Shown here: positions 1-8,700 of the stretch, in pieces | Layout: every line of letters begins with the position of its first letter | Numbering within the stretch: the first letter of the stretch is position 1 | Assembly (NCBI RefSeq): GCF_003989795.1 | Contig: NZ_RZHG01000027.1 | Location: 124,001-188,000, forward strand | DNA length: 64,000 nt | Source: Vreelandella andesensis | Lineage (GTDB): Bacteria; Pseudomonadota; Gammaproteobacteria; Pseudomonadales; Halomonadaceae | Reading direction: 5' to 3' | Program-made: the position numbers and the translations under genes | The notes under the pieces: model-generated | What the model saw: only the letters and a program-made list of their open reading frames with translations | Told to the model about the DNA's origin: nothing | Database searches by the model: none

Positions 1-65
1 TTTACTCTAGGTATGGATTCGATAACGTTGCTGAGAAGCTAGATGGAAGGTTGCTGCGAAATGAA
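1..65 (+). CDS. 3' end of an upstream gene (partial)
   Basis: The third forward frame is open from the window edge to a TAA at 63-65 and ends in residues like GRLLRNE. Its stop overlaps the ATG at 61 of the next gene in the arrangement ATGAATAA, typical of translationally coupled genes. Another frame ends at a TAG at 40-42, so the choice of frame is not certain. Too little is present to assign a family. Confidence 0.3.
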
Positions 66-846
66 TAAAGCAGAAAAGTTATATAGGGAAAATATATTTA
101 ACTCTAAGCGAGTCTTGTCAAAAAATGAAGTTAGCGAAATTTGCGATGAGATTCTATCTTCAAGTGTTAGTTTAGAGGTTTTTTCTTCTACATTATCTGT
201 TTATACATATAAGAAAATAGAGATGAGCGATGCTTCGCATCCTCATTTTATTTATTATGAGTCATGTATTCAAAAACTTTTGGATCGACTAGAGATTGAC
301 TCCGAGGCTAAATTTAAAGATAAGAACGTTCGTCAGGATGAGTTTCAGCTTGTCATATCTTTAATTACATCCAGGTGGCATTGGTTGATTTTTTCTGAGC
401 ACCCTTTGCAGTTATTATTGAGTGATCTTGAAAAAGATTTTAATATTATTTCTGCAGCCGGTTATCTTAAAGAATCCTATTCACTAAATATATTTAAGAC
501 GCTTTTGTTTTTGTCTGCAATTAATTTTGTGTGTGGCAATTATTCTCGTCAGTTAGATGTTGCTAGTAGTGGGATTGCTATATATAAGAGGATTGTGGAA
601 AATATGGAGAGGGGGAAACTACCCAGCTCATCTCACTTTTCAGATTTGGCAAGTGCTAATAATGCTATTGAAGTTATGCTTTCAGGTGTTGAGTGGGTTA
701 ATGGTGAGAGGTTTAGGAAAGAGAGATGGAATCCATCTAGAATCATGCACGCATCATCGAGAATTAACTTGACGAAATGCCCGGGTTTTATGGATAAGGG
801 ACTGAAGATTATCAGCTCTTCCGGTTTTAATGAGGTGGGTTTATAG
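61..846 (+). CDS. Hypothetical protein of a low-GC surface-polysaccharide cassette
   Basis: I do not recognise this 261-residue protein. An in-frame ATG also exists at 43, but the ATG at 61 is preferred because a GGAAGG Shine-Dalgarno-like stretch lies about ten bases upstream and the start overlaps the preceding stop. The product looks mostly helical, without a clear signal peptide or convincing membrane segment, and no catalytic motif is obvious. Its base composition is markedly AT-rich compared with the aldolase gene that starts three bases after its stop, suggesting acquired DNA. The tight spacing suggests co-transcription with the aldolase, KdsB-like and sulfotransferase genes, so a role in surface glycan modification is possible but unproven. 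Confidence 0.7.
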   Translation: MNKAEKLYRENIFNSKRVLSKNEVSEICDEILSSSVSLEVFSSTLSVYTYKKIEMSDASHPHFIYYESCIQKLLDRLEIDSEAKFKDKNVRQDEFQLVISLITSRWHWLIFSEHPLQLLLSDLEKDFNIISAAGYLKESYSLNIFKTLLFLSAINFVCGNYSRQLDVASSGIAIYKRIVENMERGKLPSSSHFSDLASANNAIEVMLSGVEWVNGERFRKERWNPSRIMHASSRINLTKCPGFMDKGLKIISSSGFNEVGL

Positions 847-848
847 TT

Positions 849-2450
849 ATGAATTTTTTACTTGACTGCACTTTTCGTGATGGCGGCTACTATAACGCCT
901 GGGATTTTCATCCCGAGTTGATCCACCAGTACCTCGATGCCATGCAGGCCGCAGGAGTAGACGTAGTGGAACTGGGTTTTCGCACCTTGAAAAACCAGGG
1001 CTTCCAGGGACCCTGTGCCTTCACCACCGATGAGTTTATCCGCAGCCTGACGATTCCTTCTGGTTTGACTGTGGGCGTGATGGTCAATGGTAACGAACTG
1101 GTGAGCGAAGTTCCCCAGCAAGAGGCGCTGGAGCGCTTGTTCCCCAATGCGGCGGAAGACTCTCCCGTAGTTCTTGTGCGTATTGCCTGTCACGTGCATG
1201 AATTCGAGGAGGCGCTTCCCGCCGTGACGTGGCTGAAGGAGCGTGGCTATCAGGTCGGCTTCAACCTGATGCAGGTGGCGGATCGCACCGAAGAAGAGGT
1301 GAAGGCACTCGCCCGTCTGGCCAATGCCTACCCGATGGATTCACTCTACTTTGCTGACAGCATGGGCAGCATGAGTCCTAACCAAGCGGCGCAGATCATC
1401 CAGTGGTTCCGCAGCGAGTGGAAGGGCGCCATGGGTATCCACACCCATGATAACCTGGGTCTGGCGCTCTCCAATACCCTACGTGCGCTGGATGAAGGCG
1501 TGACCTGGGTTGATTCCACCGTCACCGGCATGGGTCGAGGGCCGGGCAATGCCCGCACCGAGGAGTTGGCCATTGAGATGGCAGAGCGCCGCGGCAAGCC
1601 AGTCAATATGGTGCCGCTGATGGTATTGCTGCGTGAGCACTTTAAGCCTATGCAGGCCCACTACGGGTGGGGTACTAACCCTTACTACTACTTAGCGGGC
1701 AAGTACGGCATTCACCCCACCTACATCCAGGAGATGCTCAGCGACTCCCGCTACAGTGAGGAAGATGTGTTGGCGGTGATTGAGCACCTGCGGGTAGAAG
1801 GGGGCAAGAAGTTCAGCCTCAACACCCTGGACGCGGCACGCCATTTCTATCGCGGTGACCCTACCGGCCAGTGGTCACCCAAAAAGCGCTTTGCTGGGCG
1901 CGACGTGCTGCTGTTGGGCACCGGCCCCGGTGTGGCTCGCCACCGCGAAGCGCTGGAGCGCTATATCCGTGATTGCAAGCCGCTAGTGCTGGCTCTCAAT
2001 ACCCAGAGCGCCATCGATGCCGAGCTGATCGACCTGCGGGTGGCATGTCATCCGGTGCGCTTGCTGGCGGATTGCGAGTCTCATACGCGCTTACCCCAAC
2101 CGCTGATCACCCCGTACTCCATGCTGCCGACGGATGTGCGCGACTCGCTGGGAAATAAGGAGGTGCTAGATTTTGGCCTCAATGTCCAAACGGATAGCTT
2201 TGATTTTTCAGAGATGCACTGCACCACACCGACCTCGCTTGTTGTTGCTTATGCTTTGGCGGTTGCGACCAGTGGCGAAGCAAGCCGTATCCTGATGGCT
2301 GGGTTTGACGGCTACGGTGCCGATGACCCGCGAAGCCGCGAAATGCATCAGCTGCTGGAGCAATACCAGGCGGCTGAGGGAGCACTGCCGATGATCGCCA
2401 TTACGCCGACCCGCTATGGGTTACATAGCGAGTCGGTCTACGCTCTCTGA
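849..2450 (+). CDS. DRE-TIM aldolase with C-terminal Rossmann-like domain
   Basis: A 533-residue two-domain protein. Residues about 1-330 form a DRE-TIM metallolyase barrel of the 4-hydroxy-2-oxovalerate aldolase/HMG-CoA lyase type. Visible signatures are DCTFRDGGYY near residue 6, the metal-binding HTHDN at 198-202, and GMGRGPGN shortly after. Such enzymes make or cleave C-C bonds between pyruvate-type enolates and aldehydes. Residues about 350-533 form a separate domain beginning VLLLGTGPG and containing a stretch like ILMAGFDGYG. It resembles the Rossmann-like DUF115/GT42 group, but I am not sure of this. The start has GAGG-type pairing about eight bases upstream. The following KdsB-like cytidylyltransferase and the HAD phosphatase suggest synthesis of a 2-keto-3-deoxy sugar acid. 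The exact substrate is inference. Confidence 0.8.
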   Translation: MNFLLDCTFRDGGYYNAWDFHPELIHQYLDAMQAAGVDVVELGFRTLKNQGFQGPCAFTTDEFIRSLTIPSGLTVGVMVNGNELVSEVPQQEALERLFPNAAEDSPVVLVRIACHVHEFEEALPAVTWLKERGYQVGFNLMQVADRTEEEVKALARLANAYPMDSLYFADSMGSMSPNQAAQIIQWFRSEWKGAMGIHTHDNLGLALSNTLRALDEGVTWVDSTVTGMGRGPGNARTEELAIEMAERRGKPVNMVPLMVLLREHFKPMQAHYGWGTNPYYYLAGKYGIHPTYIQEMLSDSRYSEEDVLAVIEHLRVEGGKKFSLNTLDAARHFYRGDPTGQWSPKKRFAGRDVLLLGTGPGVARHREALERYIRDCKPLVLALNTQSAIDAELIDLRVACHPVRLLADCESHTRLPQPLITPYSMLPTDVRDSLGNKEVLDFGLNVQTDSFDFSEMHCTTPTSLVVAYALAVATSGEASRILMAGFDGYGADDPRSREMHQLLEQYQAAEGALPMIAITPTRYGLHSESVYAL

Positions 2451-2507
2451 GTTCGCGTGTTCCCGTCGGCTCTTTTCCTTTCCTCTTACACTATGAGTGA
2501 GGCCGCT

Positions 2508-3245
2508 ATGCGCAGTGTGGTCATGATTCCCGCCCGATATGGGTCTAGTCGCTATCCGGGCAAGCCGCTGGTGCCCTTGCTGGGCAAGCCGATGATTCTT
2601 TGGGTCGCCGAACTCTCGGCCCGTGCCGTTGGCGCCGAGAATGTCTATGTTGCTACCGAAGACCAGCGTATTGCTGAAGTCGTTGAAGCCGCCGGCTTTC
2701 AATCGGTGATGACCACCGACGACGCCCTGACGGGAACTGACCGCTTGGCTCAGGCCGCGGAGCAGATACCGGCAGACCTCTATATCAACGTCCAAGGCGA
2801 TGAACCGCTAGCCGATCCCGCGGATATTCTTAAGGTGCGCGATGCTAAGCTGGCTCATATGGATGCCATCATCAACGGCGTTAGCTGGGTGGGCGACAAC
2901 GAAGATCCCCACAGCATCAATATCCCCAAGGTAATCACTAACGAGCGCGACGAGCTGGTCTACATGTCGCGTGTTGCGCTGCCAGGATTCAAGGATGCCA
3001 AGTGTGCCCCAAAGCGCTATAAGAAGCAGGTCTGCATTTACGCCTTCACTCGCGACGAGCTAGCCGCCTTCCAAGGCTTTGGTCGTAAGAGCGAACTGGA
3101 GCACGCGGAAGACATTGAGATCCTACGCTTCCTGGAGTTGGGTAAGGCCATTCTCATGGTGGAAACTCAGCCCGGCAGCCTGGCGGTAGACGTGCCCGAG
3201 GACGTAGTTAAAGTTGAAACGGCTTTAGCAAATAATTCTTATTAA
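2508..3245 (+). CDS. kdsB: CMP-ulosonate (Kdo-type) cytidylyltransferase
   Basis: A 245-residue KdsB-family enzyme. It would transfer CMP from CTP to a 3-deoxy-ulosonic acid (Kdo in the classical case), producing the activated donor for a glycosyltransferase. Visible motifs are the nucleotide-binding MIPARYGSSRYPGKPL at the N-terminus, TGTDRLAQA, and the metal/CTP site NVQGDEP. The frame is open from 2457, but the ATG at 2508 is chosen because a GAGG lies about six bases upstream and the protein then begins with the family signature. The C-terminal half (for example EHAEDIEILRFLE) is rather divergent from housekeeping KdsB, so a Kdo-like sugar other than Kdo is possible. It follows the aldolase by about 60 bases. 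Confidence 0.85.
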   Translation: MRSVVMIPARYGSSRYPGKPLVPLLGKPMILWVAELSARAVGAENVYVATEDQRIAEVVEAAGFQSVMTTDDALTGTDRLAQAAEQIPADLYINVQGDEPLADPADILKVRDAKLAHMDAIINGVSWVGDNEDPHSINIPKVITNERDELVYMSRVALPGFKDAKCAPKRYKKQVCIYAFTRDELAAFQGFGRKSELEHAEDIEILRFLELGKAILMVETQPGSLAVDVPEDVVKVETALANNSY

Positions 3246-3257
3246 AGGCTTCCCTGT

Positions 3258-4076
3258 ATGCATTATGACGTTTGGTTGTTTTTTGGGCTTCAGCGCAGCG
3301 GTAATCATGCGGTGATTAACTGGTTGGCAGGGTTGTCTCCAGACGACCTTTTAATTTTTAATAATGTTAGGCCTGGAGGACCTCTTTTAAAAAACAGGTC
3401 AGGAGTATCATTTCCTACTGAGGTAAAGGCTTATGCTGAGAGAATTGATGGGAAAATAGTAATTAATGAAGAGTATGTTGATTTTTTCAAGAGTATAGGA
3501 GGTCGCCTTCTGGTTAGTTCTGAAAATTATCCAGTCAGGCGTTTTAACGAAGAGTCAATTTTGAATCCCATTGTTTCTGTTTTTGGCCCTCCGCAGAAGT
3601 GCCTAAAGTTATTTGTTTTGAGGAACCCTATAAATATGCTGCCTTCTGCAGAAAAGATGCTCTGGAAGGAGATGAAATATAAAAAAGAAAATGATGACTG
3701 GGTTTACTCTACGTTGAAAAAAAGGTTGTCTAACTGGAAAAGCTATGCGTTTCTAACTTCTAATCCATCTTCTATAACTAGGGGTGAATTTTTCCCAGTA
3801 ATTTTTGATAGATGGGTTAAAGATAGAGAGTATCGAGATGCTCTGGCAAAGTCTTTAGGTTTCATAAACAGAGATAAAAATGTCGACTTTGTGTCAGATG
3901 CAGGTAAAGGAAGTAGTTTTAGTGGGCTGGAAATTGATGAGCGTGAATCTGTTTTGCAGCGATGGAATGAATCAAGTGATTTCTGCAGAGAGATTATAAA
4001 AAATGACTCCGAAGTTTTGGACTACATCGCTAGTATTTTTGGTGAGAGTTCGTTGCCTGATTTTTTTAGGAGTTAG
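3258..4076 (+). CDS. Sulfotransferase-like protein
   Basis: A 272-residue P-loop sulfotransferase-like protein. GLQRSGNHAV at residues 10-19 corresponds to the 5'-phosphosulfate-binding loop, and LFVLRNPINMLPS in the middle corresponds to the 3'-phosphate-binding strand-helix. Such enzymes move sulfate from PAPS to a hydroxyl or amino group of an acceptor, here probably a glycan. The gene is AT-rich compared with kdsB before it and the HAD gene after it, consistent with an acquired cassette gene. It begins 12 bases after kdsB, and the next gene starts one base after its stop, so it sits inside the same operon. The acceptor cannot be predicted. A sulfotransferase-fold protein with another role is the main alternative. 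Confidence 0.7.
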   Translation: MHYDVWLFFGLQRSGNHAVINWLAGLSPDDLLIFNNVRPGGPLLKNRSGVSFPTEVKAYAERIDGKIVINEEYVDFFKSIGGRLLVSSENYPVRRFNEESILNPIVSVFGPPQKCLKLFVLRNPINMLPSAEKMLWKEMKYKKENDDWVYSTLKKRLSNWKSYAFLTSNPSSITRGEFFPVIFDRWVKDREYRDALAKSLGFINRDKNVDFVSDAGKGSSFSGLEIDERESVLQRWNESSDFCREIIKNDSEVLDYIASIFGESSLPDFFRS

Positions 4077-4077
4077 T

Positions 4078-4740
4078 GTGCGTCTAGGTAAATATCATTC
4101 GTTAACCTTTGACTGCGATGGCGTAGTGCTCGACTCCAACAAGGTCAAGACTGAGGCCTTCTACCGGACTACCTTGCCTTATGGCGAGAGCGCTGCGCAG
4201 GCCATGGTCGACTACCACGTTGCCAACGGCGGGATATCACGTTACAAAAAATTCGCTTACTTTCTGGAGCAAATTGCCCCGACTCATGCCAATCTGCAGC
4301 AGGGCCCCTACCTGGAGGAGCTGCTGCAGGTGTATGCCGACCATGTTCGCGAAGGTCTGCTGAGCTGTGATATGGCCCCCGGCCTGGAAACGCTGCGCCA
4401 GCAAACACCCAATGCCCGCTGGCTGATAGTTTCCGGTGGTGATCAAGCTGAACTACGCGACGTGTTTGCCCAGCGTGGTATCGTCGATTGGTTCGATGGC
4501 GGTATCTTTGGCAGCCCGGATACCAAGGACGAGATCCTGGCCCGTGAGCTGGTTTCTGGCAACATCCAGCAGCCGGCACTGTTTCTGGGTGACAGCAAGT
4601 ACGATTATCAAGCGGCCAGTGTCGCTGGACTGGATTTTGTTTTCTTGAGTGGTTGGAGTGAAGTTGATAATTGGCAAGTATGGGTGGCCAGAATGGGTCT
4701 ATCGCATGCTGTATCAATTCAATGCTTGCTGCAGCCATAG
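4078..4740 (+). CDS. HAD-superfamily phosphatase
   Basis: A 220-residue haloacid-dehalogenase-type phosphatase. Motif I is FDCDGVVLDS (Asp12 nucleophile, Asp14), motif II is the serine in LIVSGG (Ser119), a lysine follows in SPDTKDEIL, and motif IV is LFLGDSKYD. The helical cap lies between motifs I and II (C1 type). The frame is open upstream from 4003, but the GTG at 4078 is chosen because AGGAG sits six bases before it and the earlier part overlaps the sulfotransferase. It could take the place of KdsC, dephosphorylating an ulosonate-8-phosphate-like intermediate between the aldolase and the cytidylyltransferase. That role is inferred from position only. The gene is GC-rich like kdsB. Confidence 0.8.
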   Translation: MRLGKYHSLTFDCDGVVLDSNKVKTEAFYRTTLPYGESAAQAMVDYHVANGGISRYKKFAYFLEQIAPTHANLQQGPYLEELLQVYADHVREGLLSCDMAPGLETLRQQTPNARWLIVSGGDQAELRDVFAQRGIVDWFDGGIFGSPDTKDEILARELVSGNIQQPALFLGDSKYDYQAASVAGLDFVFLSGWSEVDNWQVWVARMGLSHAVSIQCLLQP

Positions 4741-4755
4741 GTGAGGTTTTTGCGC

Positions 4756-5664
4756 GTGATATATAAATCAAATAATCCAATAAACAAAACGAACTTTTCT
4801 CCGGATTTTTTTTTTGAAGCCGAAGACGTTTCTTTTTTTTTCACCTATATCCGGAAGAACGCCTCCACCTCGTTTAAGAAGTTGTTTCAGTTGCTGTACC
4901 CTGGTGCCTGCTCCGGTGACCTTCCCTCTATCCACTGCCTGATAAAGCATGCCCAAGTTAAAGAACTGACGCCTGAAGAGATAGACAAGCGCTTTAGCAC
5001 TAAGTTGTTTGTCTACCGAGACCCGGTTGACCGGGTTTTCTCGACCTACAAGAATAAAGTCATACAGCAAGATGGAGCAGAGGATTTGCTCAGGCGGTTG
5101 GAAAAAGTAGTGGGACGTGATCCGGCGTTGCTGACGTTCGACGAGTTCGTTCAAGAATACGTCGTGTTGCTGAAGACCGAGCGTTGGGAAGAGGTTGACG
5201 GCCACCTCTACCCGCAGGTTTGGCATCTGTTGCCGATTACCTATAACAAGGTGATCCGCATGGATAATGTCTATCATGAGATGTGCGAACTGCTGCCTGC
5301 CGAACTGTGCGATCGGGTATTCAAGGAGCCCACCAACAGCACCACCAAGGGTAGCGTGCCGCTGGCTTGGGCCGATCCTGACTGCCCGGCGATCTACTTC
5401 CGCAAGAAGTATGCGCGAGGCAAATTATTGCCGTCACTGAGCCAACTGCTAACGCCTGCTACGGAAGCTCGGCTGCGAGAGGTCTATGCAGATGACTACC
5501 GTATGATCGAAGAGATCGAAGTCGAGCCTGATTCTTTCATGCTTACCGAGTCATCTCAGCCCGCAGGTCTTAACTTCAGTATACCGGCCGCTGTGAATGG
5601 GGTAGCCCCCGAATGCGCTTTAGGGCTAGATTTCTCCCTGCTAGAAAAGCGCAGCAGAGGCTGA
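4756..5664 (+). CDS. Sulfotransferase family 2-like protein
   Basis: A protein of about 302 residues with a sulfotransferase-family-2 layout. The N-terminal strand and phosphosulfate loop read FTYIRKNASTSFKKLF, and LFVYRDPVDRVFSTYKNKV is the 3'-phosphate-binding segment. The closest known families are carbohydrate sulfotransferases that use PAPS. The frame opens at a GTG at 4741 with no ribosome site; the GTG at 4756 has GTGAGG about ten bases upstream and is preferred, though this is not decisive. It follows the HAD gene directly. After its stop there are about 120 bases before the giant glycosyltransferase gene, so it may end the first operon. The acceptor is unknown. Confidence 0.75.
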   Translation: MIYKSNNPINKTNFSPDFFFEAEDVSFFFTYIRKNASTSFKKLFQLLYPGACSGDLPSIHCLIKHAQVKELTPEEIDKRFSTKLFVYRDPVDRVFSTYKNKVIQQDGAEDLLRRLEKVVGRDPALLTFDEFVQEYVVLLKTERWEEVDGHLYPQVWHLLPITYNKVIRMDNVYHEMCELLPAELCDRVFKEPTNSTTKGSVPLAWADPDCPAIYFRKKYARGKLLPSLSQLLTPATEARLREVYADDYRMIEEIEVEPDSFMLTESSQPAGLNFSIPAAVNGVAPECALGLDFSLLEKRSRG

Positions 5665-5783
5665 GAGCATGTTGAATCGGCTGGATACGATCTCTTTACT
5701 GTTATGTCATGATATCTGTTGAGGATTAAACGAAATAAAGCACTGTTATAGTAAGTAATTTTCACTTTTTGACCAGGTATTAC

Positions 5784-8700
5784 ATGGACGCCCTGATTAA
5801 GCACGCGGAACAGTTAGCGCAGCATCGCCTTACCTCAATTGCTAAGCCGATTGCTGGGCGGGTGGCTTACGTCGTCAATCATGGCCAGTACGACGCGACC
5901 CATGGTGAGGCGGTTCGCACGCAGGGAATTGCGGAAGCACTGAACCATCAGTGGTTAGAGGTGTTGTGCTTTGTTCGCCCCGGGTGCCAATGGGCGTTTT
6001 ATGCTAAACGCGATCTCTCGCCCGACGTCGCGGTGAACGGGGTAACCTACGTTCATTCCCGCTGGCCTCATGGCGTGGTGCCGCAGGGTCAGGTGGCTAA
6101 TTTAAATGCCAGCGTTGAATGTTTTGTCGAACGCTTTCGGGTGTACCGTCCTGCGGTTGTCGTGGCGGCGTCTAACTGGGTGACCGCGCTGCCTGCCTGG
6201 GTAGCGGCTAAGCGGCTGGGGTTGCCGTTTTGTTTTGAGGCGCGGGGGTTTGGGGAGCTTGCCACCGATGCCCGTGAACCCGGGTATGCCCACACGTTAA
6301 GTTTTCGGGAAGAAGCGGCGCGGGATAGTTTTATTGCGCGTGAAGCCACCCAGGTATTTACCCTTAATGCCCCGATGAAGGCAGAACTGATCAAGCGTGG
6401 CGTTCAGCCAGGGCGTATTAGTGTTGTGCCGAATGGCCTGCGTGAGTTGCCCACCCTTCAACCTATCGACCCCGCGCTGAAGCGTCGGTTGGGAATCTGG
6501 GAGGGTGATAACGTTATTGGTTACATAGGCAGCTTTCATGCTTATGAAGGGTTGGATGTGCTGTTTCAAGCTTGTAAAGCGCTGGTAAACAAAGGCATTA
6601 ATATTAAGTTGCTGCTGGTAGGGGATGAACAGCCGTTAACAAACACTGTAAGTGATCAACAGCGTGATGCTGATAAGCCGTGGCTTATTCAGGTAGGCCA
6701 AGCGACTGGTGAGCAACTGGCAACGTATTACGCGCTGATGGACTGTGTGGTTATTCCGCGCAAGCCGCTGCCGATATGCGAGCTGGTGCCACCCACAAAA
6801 GCATTGGAAGCGCTGGCGTATGGCAAGCGGCTGGTCATGTCGAAGCTGCCTGCGTTAGAAGCTGCCTGCCCGGTAGTCAAAGGCGTTAGCTTTGCCAAGG
6901 CGAATGATGTTGGGGCGTTAGTCGCAGCCATGGCCCAGGTGCTGGAAGATGTCCGCGTTGAGCAACTAAGCAACGAACAGAACACTGAACAAGCGAGCGT
7001 GCAGGGTAATGCTGTTCTTCAAGGGTTAGACCCTAATGTACTGACGTTTAGCCGCCTGACCCAGGGAATGGTAGAAACCCTGGCGTCGGTCGCGCAAGGC
7101 ACACTACCTGCGCCTGCATTGCCGCACCCCCTGCAAGGGGTGGAAGTGCTAGAAGAGGTTGATTATTCCACTGCCAGCCAGTGGTTTTATAAAGAAGGCC
7201 GTTTAACCGATACGCTGCTGGCGCTAAAAAGCCTGCAAGCTCGAGGGGTTAAATTTGATAAACCCAAGCGCGATTTCGAGGCTTTTGTCGCGGGTTTAGC
7301 GCACCTTAAAGGTGGGGTGGCGCTGCCGCCTCGCCAGCCCAACGCCGGGCTAATGAGCCGCCGCCAACAAGTGTTGTACTGTTTACACCAGTCGGTTCCC
7401 CACGCCACTAACGGCTATTCGACTCGCTCTCATGGTATTGCGGTGGGTTTACAGGCGTCCGGCTGGAACGTTCGTGCGACGACGCGCCCTGGTTTTCCGT
7501 GGGATGGGGGCGCTAAGGGGTTGGCCCGTGGTTACCATGAAACCACGGTTGACGGCGTAGCGTATGCGGCGTGTGCTGGCTGGGATCTTGCCAAAACCCC
7601 GTTGGATCTCTACCTCGCAGAGGCGGCAGACCACTATCTGCGTGAAGCGCAAACCAGCGGGGCGGAAATGCTGGTGGCAGCCTCAAACCATATTACGGCA
7701 CTGCCGGCCTTGATGGCGGCGCGCCGCTTGGGCTTGCCGTTTGTGTATGAAGTGCGCGGGCTGTGGGAAGTCACGCAAGCATCGACTCAGCCTGAGTGGG
7801 CAGGCTCTGAACGTTACCAGCTGATGCGTGAACTGGAACAACAGGCTGCCCTAGAGGCAGATCTTGTCATTACCTTGACCGAAGAGTTGGCCGATGAACT
7901 GGCCAGTTGGGGCGTCGCGCGTGAGCGTATTACGGTAGTGCCTAACGCGGTGAATGCCGAGCGCTTTACCCCCAGGCCTGCAGATACCGATGTAGCGCGC
8001 CAACTTAAGCTGCCTGCAGAGGTGCCGGTAATTGGTTATGCAGGTAGCGCAGTTGCCTATGAAGGGCTAGAGCTGCTGCTGGAAGCGTTAGCCAAATTGA
8101 AGGAACGGGGGCAGGACTTTGTTTTTGTGCTGGTGGGGGATGGCAAGGTTATTGATACCGTTAAAGCCACCGCTAAAACCTTAGGCATTGAAAATCAGTG
8201 CCGCTTCACCGGGCGGGTAGCGTTTGAGGAAGTGCCACGTTATTTATCGTGCATGGATATCATGCCAATACCGCGGCTTTCTTCGGCAGTTACCGAAATG
8301 GTGTCGGCGCTCAAACCGCTTGAAGCCATGGCAATGGGGAAAGCGGTGGTGCTTTCCGATGTATCGCCCCATCACGTCATGGCGGGGCCAGGGGGCGAAC
8401 GTGCACGGTTGTTCGAAAAAGACAACGCAGCAGCGTTAAGCGATGCCATTGAAGCGCTTATCAGCAACCCCGCCGAGCGTGAGCGCCTGGGCAACGCGGC
8501 GCGTGCATGGGTTGATCGCGAGCGTACCTGGAATCACGTCACCAGTATTTATGCCCGTAGCTTGCAGCAGTTGCGTGAATCCGTGGTGGCGCGTCCACAC
8601 AAACAAACCGCTAAAGGTGAAGTGAAGGCTAAAACGTTGGCGCAGCTAACCCTGGGGTTAATTGGCGATACGTTTACGACCGACACGCTGGCCAGCGCCG

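Noticed and set aside
1..42. Acyl-carrier-protein-like motif LGMDSI at the window edge
   Set aside because: The frame stops eight residues after the motif, whereas carrier proteins continue for about 35 residues, so the resemblance is probably chance.
4169..4780. 203-residue minus-strand open frame
   Set aside because: It lies antisense to the HAD phosphatase, whose motifs are clear. The product is His/Arg/Pro-rich without a recognisable fold, as expected for a shadow frame.
5700..5783. Promoter for the four-domain glycosyltransferase gene
   Set aside because: TATAGT at 5747 has no acceptable -35 hexamer at the right distance, so the call is not supported.
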